Assembly: GCF_028769735.1 (NCBI RefSeq)
Contig: NC_088172.1
Coordinates: forward strand, 34,816,897-34,880,896
Direction of reading: 5' to 3'
DNA from: Zonotrichia leucophrys gambelii
Lineage: Eukaryota > Chordata > Aves > Passeriformes > Passerellidae
DNA length: 64,000 nt
Positions 50,040 through 61,480 of the stretch are shown piece by piece (position 1 is the stretch's first letter; every line of letters starts with the position of its first letter). The notes below the pieces were generated by a model. The model was not told the DNA's origin, did not search any database, and saw only the letters and a program-made list of their open reading frames with translations. The position numbers were made by a program, and so were the translations under genes.

Positions 50040-50780
50040 CAGAAGTTTTTTGGAAGATTTTTCCTGTTAAGCTAATTAATGCAATTACCTTTCCCATCTT
50101 GACTACTGACATCAAGGCCCAGAGTCAAATACTCTGCAGTGCAGTTCTTTGAGATGTAATAACCAGTCTTTTCTCATCTATTCAGCATCAGTGAGCACCT
50201 TTACTTTGGGCTGCTGTCAGTGGTCAGAAACCATGTAGTTAAAAAAAGTGATCTCATTCACAATGTAAACGAAAACTAAGATAAATAAGCTTTCTTTTCC
50301 CTGAATTGGTCTCAGGTTGTAGTCAACCTAAAGAAATTACAATAAATTATGAGTATGCAAAAGAGTTGTTCATATTCCAAACCCAGTTAACTGTTAATCA
50401 TCTCAGCAAACCTGTTGGCTTGCTTTGCATTCTGGTACAATTAGATGTGTTAGAAATCCCCTAGGCATGCTGTCTTCACAGTCTAATTTATTTTTATGAA
50501 CATCCCAGGGACACCGAAGACATTTTGCTGAACTTTGTTAACACAACTTGCTGTCAACCTGGCGCATTAATGAAAATAGTTCCACCTTTCTGATATGCTA
50601 CCGACATTTAATTTTAAAAGCACAATTAATATATGCAATGTTGTTGTGTCTCTCTCTCTTTCATAAGCCAGTAAACACTAACTTGGGATTTATTAACTGC
50701 TAAAAGCAGTAGACATCCAATCAATACAGTATACTTCTGGCATGTGAATGTGGCAAGAGCATAATCAATCTTTTGGGGAA
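50040..50780. other. Possible conserved non-coding element (unverified)
   Basis: A 740-bp stretch with no recognisable repeat family and no long frame. It has several TAAT/ATTA-type words (GCTAATTAATGCAATTACC near 50070, GGCGCATTAATGAAAAT near 50561, GCACAATTAATATATGC near 50620). It precedes a G/T-rich tract. The call rests on sequence style only; constraint has not been tested. Confidence 0.2.
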
Positions 50781-50827
50781 ATGTAAAACTTAAATCCCAG
50801 CCATGTGAGAGGTTTAAAATCTGAGAA

Positions 50828-50985
50828 CATTTTTTTGTTGTTTGAATTATCTTGGGTTTTGTTGTTTGTCTTTTTGGCTTTTTGTTTAGGTTTTCTTCTT
50901 GTTTGGGTTTGTGGAGTTTTGGCTTTGTTTGTTTGTTGACTGGTTTGTTGTTTTTTTGGGTTCTTTTTGGTTTGGGGAGGTGTTC
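50828..50985. repeat. G/T-rich low-complexity tract
   Basis: Irregular TTTG, GTTT and TTGGG words over about 160 bases, similar in composition to 49245-49490 and in complement to 13363-13640. Confidence 0.85.
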
Positions 50986-53900
50986 ATAAAAGAAAGAATC
51001 AGCTAAGAAAGCAAATACATTGGTTACATTTTACATGGGAAAATACCACAATCACATCACAAATGCCAACAACCACTACAAAATACAATGGCCATGACAA
51101 AATACCATGGCTACAATACCTGGGATCTACTTGAACTCACAGCCTCCTGTCATGTGGAAGAGATTAAAAGCTTCTTTAGCTGCAGCATGTCAGAAATTGA
51201 TTAGAAAGTCATCATATATAGTGGATTGTTATCAGACAGCATTTGGGTGGCCCAACACTCTATCCTCCACAAGTCAATAGAACATAAATGCTAATCAGTA
51301 GATTGCATTGTGTCAAGCCCAACTTGGAAATCTATTTTCATCCTAAATTCAGGCTGTGGTTCCATCATCAGGATCTCCATGTTTTTCTCTTGGAAATCTA
51401 GCCTTGTTATTGGGCTTTAAATAACATGAGAATCATTTTTAATAAAATAAGCTAACATTTTGGTATCAGTGTAAAACATTTCTTTCTGTATTTTGATTAC
51501 CACAGGTTGAAAATGCTATTTCAAAAAACCCATTCATGGTCTATATTAAACATAAGAAGTTAGCAATTCATTTTCTGGAAGACAATATTATATTGCATAT
51601 TATTATTTTTTAAATGTTTTTATCTGCAGACTGAATGACTGTCCCAAAAACTGAACACTTTGTCCATAAAATTATGAGATTAAATTTCTTTTTTTTTTTA
51701 AAAAAAAAAAGCTCAGCACACAGGAACAAACCCTGTGTCTTGAAAGTCAATATTAGTCAGTGTCTAATGCAATTTTTGGTGATTTTTTTTTTAATTTAAT
51801 CTTAAAATTTAGAACAAGAGACCATATTCCTAAAAGTCAGCTGATTAGAACTAAACATGAGAACACCTAACCTTCAAATGAAAAATATATCCTGTTGGGT
51901 TTCCCACGTCATGCTACTTAATATTTGGCAGCATCCAGATAATAATGCTGGCCAATAGCAGACTCCAGCTCAAATGTCTCACTGGCTTGAAGTTTGTTTT
52001 TTAATATGAAAGCAAAGTAAAGCTGTTTTTTTGATTTTTTTGTTTGTTTTGTTTTTAATGCAAAACCAGGCTTTTGACCCAACAGCACGCTTAATCATTT
52101 GTGATAAGCATCTACTTCCCTGCAGCATTTAATGATTTCATTGACAAGTTAAAAGCTTTAATCTAGACTATCTGATCAGAATAACTGTCCCACATGCACC
52201 ACAGCTGCAGTATTTTATACATCCCACTCAGGGCCCTACAGAATCAACAAGAGTTTCACCACAATGAAGAGTTTCACAAGACACAGGCATATCAGTATTT
52301 CAGCAGTACCTATGTTTTGTTTCTCCTGAGTATGTTTTACAGATGAACGTTGAGTTCTTTTTATTTTTCCTTTTTTTTTTAATAATAATTGCCTTCTATT
52401 CATTACATAAGATGAATTTTGCAGGGAAAAGCACTGCTGGTCTGCTGGCACGAGCTGTTGAGAACCAGACTTGTCTCTTCTTCATCAGCATAATGCCATC
52501 TGCCACAGACAGGAAGGAGGAGACTAAAACCAAGGAAGAAGGAAGAAGTCTGTTCCAACAAGAAAGATGTTCATTAAGTCTCTGGTGATATCCATTCAGT
52601 ATTCTCTAGTTCTAGTCAGAAAAACAGTATGACTGTTCAAAATATAATATATTCCCTGAAAATGAAATACATTACAATTAATCCATGTGGACTTTTGAAG
52701 ACTAAGAAGCTCTGAGGCTAATGCAAAAAAAAAAAAAACCAAAACATTTAACAACACTTTTGAGACAAGGAACACTAAGATATTTTGTGTTTCAAATATT
52801 TGAGGGCATTAAGGAAATGTCACTCAGGGCAAGGACAATAGCAAGAAAATTCAAAATAAACTATGTTTTTACATAGTCCTGTCACGTGTTTATTAAAAAA
52901 AATATAGGTTGACTCTTTATTTCTGGAACCCAAAATAATGAAACAACAAACACAAGATGTGGTTTCTCTTTATATAAGGTAATGAACACTATGAAAATAT
53001 GAAAATTACTTTGTTCTTTTTGTATTAAAGTTACACTTATAGGCTTTAACTGAAACAGATCTTCACTGAGCTAAAGTATTGCAGAAATATTCAGAATAGA
53101 ACCAGTCCCTTAAAACTCATGTCATGCAGACAGAAATTGGATCATGAGTAAATAAAAATGTCGTCCTTTTTTCTTTGCAGACTTTGTGGATTCATGCAGA
53201 GAAGCAGAAGGAAGTAAAAGGACTTCCAGTCCTTCCTTACAATTGCTCATTTATAAAACCAGAGTATAAATATTTAAGGTTGGCATTCTAACTACTATTC
53301 TAATATGTTTAAAAACCTCCTCTTGAGCTCTGTGAACAGGGCCACTTCATCCAGAAGAACTAGGCTGTAAACCCAAATGGAGTAAAACCCATATTTTCAA
53401 GAAGCAATTATCCATCTAGCAAAATAATGCCTACCAAACCAGTATTTATTTGAGCAGCACAGCAACTTGCTAAAGGATATCAGTCTGGTATGTTCTCTTT
53501 TCCATATGCAATGTACAGGTAGACAAAGAACCTAACACAGGATACTGGACTTCCTCTGGGAACCTAGAATATAAATGCTGTGATATAGCCATGGTGATGA
53601 ATGGCAGTGCAAGTATGGTCCCAGGCAACACTTGAACACAGCCACATGGGAGAACTACAGCACATTTGGGCAAAATCATGCCCTGTGTCATCTCTGTGAA
53701 TTAATCCTTCAGTGCCCCCCACCATATAATTGATTATCTCTTTTTAAATGCATGCCCCATCATTACTTGAGGAAGCTGGCACCTCCTGGTGCCATATTTA
53801 ACAGAGCATAAAAACAGAAACTGCAACACCAGCAAGGAGAAAAAGCTAAACTGAAGAAATATCATCAATACTGAGAGTGGAAAGTCATATAGTAATATGT

Positions 53901-54362
53901 CTGTCAATACTGGAATTCTCCCAGGACCATGATTCCTTGTGCTTTTCCAGCACTATCATATGGCATGTTTGAACAGATTTCACCTGCTGAAAGTTTGGCT
54001 TAACACTCAGCTTGAAGTTACCTCTCCTTTTCTTCACACCATTATACCTAATTTCTATTATGATACTTTAAATGAGGCTCTGCTAACACTGAGCAGAAGA
54101 GATTCTGCTCAGGCTGTGCTCTGCACTTCAGTAAAGAGGCAGGAAAACAGTGCAAAAATACTGAATTATGTCAGTGACTTACTGTTTGTCCATTTATCCC
54201 ATACAGGTTCTTAGATCCCCTCTGTGAATTTTGTCTTTTTAGTTTTGTCTCCCAGAATGCATCTTTTATTCATTCTTCCTATTCTTTAAATACTAGCTAA
54301 ATGGTTTCTGCTTTTTCAGCCTGACAACACTCAAACCAATGAGAAAAAAAATATATAATCTT
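50986..54362. other. No gene recognised
   Basis: Unassigned AT-rich DNA. It holds a T10/A11 run pair at about 51690-51711, a T-rich patch at 52026-52056 and an A run near 52726-52738. The stretch 52050-52230 (TTTAATGATTTCATTGAC, CTTTAATCTAGAC) looks conserved in style but is unverified. Frames at 52343-52588 and 53939-54214 have no domain. Confidence 0.45.
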
Positions 54363-54595
<233 letters not shown>

Positions 54596-55689
54596 TCTTT
54601 TTTTCCACTGACAGAATTTATTATTCTCTTTCAATATATTGGCCAACACATCTGCTGCTCTATGACACTCAGGATGAAATAGAAAATCTCTCCATATTCA
54701 GCTCCATGGGGGTTCTGATACTGATTTTTCTGTAGCCAGGATATCAGCTGTACTCCAGGTCTTTCAGTTTTCTACCCAGCACTGAGTATATGTGAGGTGG
54801 ATTGTTTTTCATCTATGCATAATACAACAATATTCAGTGGACATTTAAGAGCAAGGCTGCAGATTAAACCCAGGTGCATACTTACAGCAGGTTAGTGAGT
54901 AATTTGTAAGGCCATAGGAAAAATTTTATCCCCTAGCTAAGGTGATATTATTCAGCATAGCTCAGCTGGGGCTAATATATGTCACAAATAATTTATTCCT
55001 ATAGCTTGACTCTTTCTCATACTCCTATGTCACATTTCCCTCCTAAATCATTAATATCATTAACATTTCTTATTTATTGCTGAAAAGTAAGAAAACATAC
55101 CTAATGCATAATCTCCATCTTACCTTTAAATGTCTAAATGCCTTTAAAACTGTAGCCCTAACTGATTTATGTGCATTCAAAACAGAGAATAAGCACCTTA
55201 AAAGGTTGCTTAATATTCATAGCCATGTACTTGTCAATTGTTTTTAATGAAAAAATCACAGGAAAATGCTGGGAAATGCTTCAGTGCTTATTGTGGGCAG
55301 AGGTTTGTAAATGTATGTCTTCTGAGCTACATGTCCAGGTTCTATTTAGCATCAGTAGAGAAAGATTGGCATTTGGGAACTGTGATTAACCATTCCTAAA
55401 GCTGCCACCTAGTAAGATTGAGTCTTCATTAATTTTATGAGAAAAAAATAAAAAACTGACTCTCCATTAATTTTAAGAGAAACTTGCAGCAAGGTCTAAA
55501 GGCAAAGCTATCATGTTGTAGACATCCATATTATAAGGCCTGATTCGCAAACAATGTCAGTGGGGCAGGGGGAGCACTTATGTGTGTGGGTTCATGAGTG
55601 TCATCCTATATTTCAGTGGAAAGTTATTGGTGACTTAATGGGGTATGGATTCCATTTACTGTTCAGCTCTCTGAAATATATATGTAGAA
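54596..55689. other. No gene recognised; short direct repeat at 55419-55482
   Basis: Unassigned sequence. 'gagtcttcattaattttatgagaaa' at 55419-55443 recurs with few changes as 'gactctccattaattttaagagaaa' at 55458-55482. Confidence 0.5.
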
Positions 55690-55830
55690 CTTTAATTCCT
55701 TAGTCCCCATTGTTCCCATGAAAAGTGGGACAATAATTACCCTTCTAAATCAGATTGTTCTAAGGCACCTGGTCCATAACCTGTGTGAAATATTTCAGAG
55801 ATTTTATAATGTGGGAAAAGTTGTATTAAC
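55690..55830 (+). repeat. Possible ancient MIR-like SINE remnant
   Basis: 'cttagtccccattgttcccatg', 'aaaagtgggacaataattac' and 'ccttctaaatcagattgttc' follow the order of the conserved MIR core (CTCAGTTTCC..CATCTGTAAAATGGGGATAATAAT..). The match is short and diverged, so chance is possible. Confidence 0.35.
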
Positions 55831-58800
55831 TTGTATTTTCCTATCTGATTCAAATGTCTCTGCCAAACATAGTTTAAAAACCAATTTTAAAAGGAATCAA
55901 ACTTTAATTGAAGTGAATTAATCCTGGACTTTGAGTGGTAACAATATCTACAGAATATGTTGTTTTGGATAAGTCTGAGTATAAAGATGTATTAATGAAA
56001 GGAAAACAACTTTTCATGTTTGCTGAACAACAAAATGTGCAGTAGACTTTCCTTTGTGTTTGATTATAAACTTTTTGAGAAGATAAAGCCTTCTGGCAAT
56101 ACATCAAACCTTCCTGCTCGGTTTCAGTCTAACAACTCCAAACTGAGTACTTCTTTACAACCTCCCTCCACAGTGCTCTTTAGAATGTCCTTAGGTTTTC
56201 CTCCAGGCAATGGCAGCTATAGTATGTGCTGAAGGATTTGTCAGTACAGATATTAACACACCATCAAATAGAGAAATTCTTTTTAACTCCATGTCAAATG
56301 CAAAATTATCATCACTAACACAAGAACTTAGCAGTGTTCTGCCTTTTTTTAATATAATGCATTTTCATTAATGTAGCTTTCTTATCAAGCTTGATAAGTT
56401 TGTAACAGACAAACTGTGATGACCTTGGATTGATTCAGCACAGAACTTTTTTATTTGTGTATATAATATTGTCTGGGAATACCTATTCCAAAAAGGATAA
56501 TATGGACCCCAGGAATAACTTTCTGCTTTACAAAATTAGCTTGTAACTAGTATAATAATTCCAAAATTAAATCTATCTGTCTAAATAATGTTTTATCTGC
56601 ACATATTTAGAGAATAATTCAGATGCACAAAATATTTACCAGGGTTGGAATTGCAGACTTTCAGGCAGTACAAGAATATTACTCCAAAACTACTCTTCTC
56701 TCTATTAAGATTTTTTTTCTCTAAATCTACACAGATTAAATGTTACTTAAATTAGTATATTTAATTTGCTTTTGCATGAAGATATTCAAATATTTTAAAA
56801 TAGATTTTCAATTATTCCCTTCCTTGTCTTGGTAAAAACAAAAATGTTGCTGTACTTATTTCTTCATTAGTATTCTAAAAGAAAGAGGTTTGAAGGATTT
56901 GGTCTTTTCTATATTGTGGACAAATCAGAAGCTGACTGATGGAAAGTCATGTCTTAGCCCAAACATGGTACAACTTCTGTCATAGCTGTAGAGTATCTTA
57001 TTGGGATTTTTACATTACCATGTTCATTTTTATGATTGTTATTTTTCACAGCAAGTGAGTTTAATCTTGCCTCTTTAATCTTGCAATCCAGCAATGTACC
57101 AGGATTTTGGGTTTTTTTTTTCCTTGGAAATTATTTGTGCTTCCCTCTCTCAACATTTCATTCTCAAGCAAGCTGTAACAGCTTAGAAAAGAGATTTTAA
57201 GCTTTCAGACTGGAGACTAGGAACAGAACAGGATAAGGATTTAGGCTCCTTTTCTCCCTGTTAGAATTGAAAAAGGCTCCCATCCTTACAGAATGTACAG
57301 CCTGTCCACTTCAGCTGTCCATAAGCCTCCAAATTTCTGTTCCTGCACTCAGCTGTGTGGTTTGCAGTGGAGAGATGGCCAAGTGCTGTGCAATGCCTGC
57401 CAGCAGAGCCTGGAAAGTCTCAGAACATATTTCCTCCACTCTGCCCCTTGACTCCAAGATGATTTTGGGCAAACTATTCTGTCTCATTCTCCATACAACA
57501 GAGATTGATCTTCCAATACAAAGAATTTCATTACCTATGGTCACAAAACATGGCAAAAGAGTTATTAATGTTAATGGAATTATTCAAAATTGAATTTATC
57601 AGAGTTCTTTGTCTGAATTACCACCACTGCCACAGCAAAGTCTTCCCAGAGACCTTCCCCTGGCTTTCCCATGTTCACAGCTGTAAACCCCCCTTCAGAG
57701 TTTGGGTATTTTGTGATGAACACAAATTGAGGGATGTGCTGGCTGACCAACTGTGTTGTGCATGGGAGCCTGCTATAATTAAGCTTGGCAAAGAAATTAT
57801 TAGCAATCCATCTATTCAGAAACTTAGAAATTTTTTATTATCTTACTTCTGGTTTGAAATGGACTTCATTAGAGAATGAGTCTGGAAAGTAAGAGTAAAA
57901 TCCTCTTCACTGCTTTGAAGTTCTGGGGGATTTAATGAAATAAATATTTTTTTCTCTTTTAATATAAATCTAAAAATTAAAAAAACAAACATTTAGAAAC
58001 AGTTTTGAGGGTGGAAAAAAGAAAAAAACAAAACCAAAAGAATGTTTTTAGAACTTTGAAACTTCTCTTGACTAAGTTCTGTGTAGATTTCATGTTTGGA
58101 CTTGAGACTGGTAAAGTAAAAATATTATCACTGTTGCATAAAAATTTGAGAGTACTTCCAAGTTGTTTGTCTGGGGTGTTTTCTACCAGGTGTAATGAGC
58201 CTTCCTGTAGTCAGTCAGTACAAAGAGAATTTATATTACATCCCAGTTAATATCTTTGACTGAAATCTTATAGTGCTCTTGGGTTTAAGTAAAGAATAAG
58301 TTTCAGATACTGAGTTGGTCAGAGAACAAAAACATTTGTTTTAAAAGACCATCCAAGTTATTGTCACATAATATTTTTAAGAAGCTCCATTGTGATTGTC
58401 AAAATTTTCTTCTTTCATTTTTCTTGTTTCTCTCTACAAGGTTTTTTGTTATAATTGTTCTTAAGCCAAACCCCATTTTTCCAAATGATATTTATGACTT
58501 CGAATGATTTCATTTTTTCAAATAAAATTAGGAAAATAAAATTATTTTGTTGAAAAACTCTAATTTTATTCACAAGCCTAAATGACAGGACCAGAATATT
58601 ATTTGTCCATTTAAAAAAATTGATGTCTTCTTTGAGTTCTAATAGATTTTGTGTACTTTCAGTTGTTTTTCAACTTCAGCAAATATACTTTCTTTTCCTT
58701 TTCCATTAATAACGAATACTCTTACAAGTACTGCACAGTAGGAAGCAACCTTACAGAAAATGAAATGGTCCTCGCAGCAAGTACATAGAATGATTTGGAA

Positions 58801-60404
58801 TAAAATGCAACATGGTTTGATGAACAGAGGTTTGGCCTAGATTGGGCTAGAAGAATAGTTTCACTCTTACTGTGGTGGCTGACCTTCTAAGTAATCTTAA
58901 TCAAGCCTTATTCAACTTTCCTTTTTCAGAGTTTTTCTTCTATTTTTGTCTTCAGGTCAGGGGCATAGACTGACTCCATGTCTCTACAGTATTTAGCACA
59001 GTAAGGCTTTAATCACAAATAGCTTCCAAAAACGTCTATATTTATCTTTACAATCAAATGATTTATTCATGTTTGGTCTAGACAAATCGTACAGTTACTC
59101 CTGCATGATGAACAGATATGAAATATAGGAGTTCTTCAGATTCATTATTCTCAGGATAGTCTGTAATTGTGTACTTATCACTACCAAGAATGAATATTTT
59201 ATATTTGCAAGCACTTAAAGTGCACCCCTTCACTTGCTAAAATACTGTGGTTCACATGAGCTCTTTGATACCAAAACATGGATATTAGGGCATGCCGCAT
59301 GGATTAAGGATCCCAATATCTAGGGAATTTATTTAACTTCTGATGTTAAATATTCTACATTTGTAAATTTTGCAAGGTATCTCTTTCTAATGGGTAAAGA
59401 AAGAGACAAAGAATCTTTGCATTGATGCAAGGAGCAGCTTTTTGGATAGGACCCTGAAGAATGAGGGTTCAAGCACTGTTGCGATGGGCAGCAGTTTTAA
59501 ACCCCACAGTGTGAACATGGAGTTAGCAGAAATGTCAATATGAGCTCCATAAAATAGAATGTCACCAGTGTTCTCATTGAAGGATAGGAAAGGGGAAATG
59601 AGTTTTTGAAAATAGTCATAAATAATAAAAAATGGTTGGCCTATAGCATTTTTCTTAAATTAACTAGAAGAACTTGAACCCAGTATAAAATGCCTCAAAG
59701 AAAACCTGTCCAGTTTTGAGGGATGGGGGTTTTGATCAGCGTAGATCAAGTGTGTGAACAACTTTCAGATGCGTAATTTATTTCCTGTTTTGAAACAAAC
59801 TGCTTAGCCTTGAAAGGTTTGTCAGGAACATTATCAAGTTTTTTAAGAGTGTTCAGAGAGTTCAGCAGGAAGAAAGCAATACATTCCTAGCAGATCCCTT
59901 CCAAACTAAAATACAATTTCATAAAATATTCAACAACTTTGTGGGCTTATAGTTATACTTATAGGAACCCATTCTCGTAGGAAAAGGAGCTGAATCTGTT
60001 GCATATGTAATGAAGCCATAGGTAATCATGGCCATAACTGAGCGCAGAATCTGTCCTTCCTTGCATGAGGCTCTTGTGGGGACAAAAACCCAAGGAGCTC
60101 TGCAGCATGCCAGAGTTATTATTCAAATTTATGAGCCAGTCCACAAACCACACTGCAGCTCCCACACAGCATAGAAAAACATTCATGGCACCTCTAAAAG
60201 CAGGACCTTTGAGTCACAGAGGCTTTGGCTTTGCTTTTGAATTCTGCCATACTTTGCTCCCCATCCCTTTTTGGTGAACTGTCTGGGAACACTGCACTAG
60301 TCCCACATCCCTCTCCCAGGTGGCTCAGAAAGTCTTAAATAGTCTGATCACACTCTGCCCAGAGAAGGGAGGGAATCTTCAAAAGAAGAGGTTATATCAC
60401 TGGT
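55831..60404. other. No gene recognised over 4.5 kb
   Basis: AT-rich unassigned DNA. The stretch 57250-57600 is GC-richer, has two overlapping frames (57267-57593 plus, 57311-57556 minus), and at 57447-57510 contains a 'gattttgggcaaactattctgtctcattctcc' string reminiscent of a MIR core. No coding domain is recognised. A frame at 57505-57879 is also unassigned. Confidence 0.45.
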
Positions 60405-60560
60405 AAAAAAACAAAAAGCAAACAAAAAAACCCCAAAGCCCAAACCAAATTAAAGCAAACAAAAAAAAAATACCCCAAAACCAAAACCTAACAAACAAAA
60501 TTGAAAAAAATAAAATAACATTAAAAAAAAAAAAGAGAGAAAGAAATAAGGAAAAAAGAA
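60405..60560. repeat. A/C-rich then A/G-rich low-complexity tract
   Basis: Irregular AAAC, CCAAA and ACAAA words followed by an A run and AGAGAAAG. The minus-strand F-rich frames here (60397-60689) are by-products. Confidence 0.85.
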
Positions 60561-61194
60561 AAAGCAAAATAAAAACACCAGGAAATCTGTGAGGTGGAAA
60601 AAAGGACAAGATTGTATTCCAGTCTGGCGCTTGGTAAATATGAGCAACTGCTCATCAGATTGGAGGCAAGGAAGTCCAGCCAGATCCATGCTAGACTATG
60701 ACCAGACACACAGCACAGGGTGAATCATTTCCATTCTGTCTCCTTTGCTAGTACTTTCTTAACTGATTTTTGCTCACATCCAGACTTCATAACTGAAATG
60801 TCTGACCTGTGCTTTAAAAAAAAATATGTTAATTAAGCTTTCCTCCCCAGCAATGTGCCACCAGCAACATCTGTGTCACCTTACTGCTGTGCTTCACTGT
60901 TCAGGACTTGGGCTTTATCACCTGAGTAGGAACAGGCATCCAGCATCACCCACCACCCACATCTGCTGGGAGATTTCCCCTTGAGGGAACCAGTTTGCAT
61001 CAAACCAGAGGCAGACAAGCAAGAACTTAACAGACTGTGGTGATGCTCAGGGGGTTTAGGCTTTGGTGTGGGGACAAGTCCAAACTAATGTAAGAAGGTA
61101 AATAATCAGCCTGATGTACCTGAGTTGCCAGTGAAGGTGATGGAGGCCCTCAAAGTCTTCCAAGAGGAGCAGAGAGATTCTTACTTAAAATAAT
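60561..61194. other. No gene recognised
   Basis: Unassigned sequence of average composition, GC-richer from 60840 to 61060. No repeat hallmark was recognised. Confidence 0.45.
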
Positions 61195-61480
61195 GAACGG
61201 ACAGCTCAGGGCAGAGGACCCTGGAAGATCATCTGGTCCAACTTTCCATGGAAAAGGGAACCCATATTATCTAGCACCCCATCCAATCACATAATGAAAA
61301 CTTCAGCAGTGGGGTCTCTCTCCCACCCTGGGGAGGTTGCTCCAGTTTTCATGGTAATTCCCACTGCCTGTGTGAGGTAGTCAGGTATTTTTTTCCTGCC
61401 TCACTACATGCTTAAAATGCATATCTCTCTGGGGTGTCCAAGTCTGGATCCCACTATTATCAAGTCTTCAGACTGAGTAT
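61195..61480 (-). mobile_element. Diverged CR1-like fragment, minus strand
   Basis: On the plus strand 'ggaccctggaagatcatctg', 'gtccaactttccatgg' and 'tctctcccaccctggggagg' with 'ttgctccagttttcatgg' resemble the antisense CR1 3' UTR. Divergence is high and the ends are uncertain. Confidence 0.5.
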
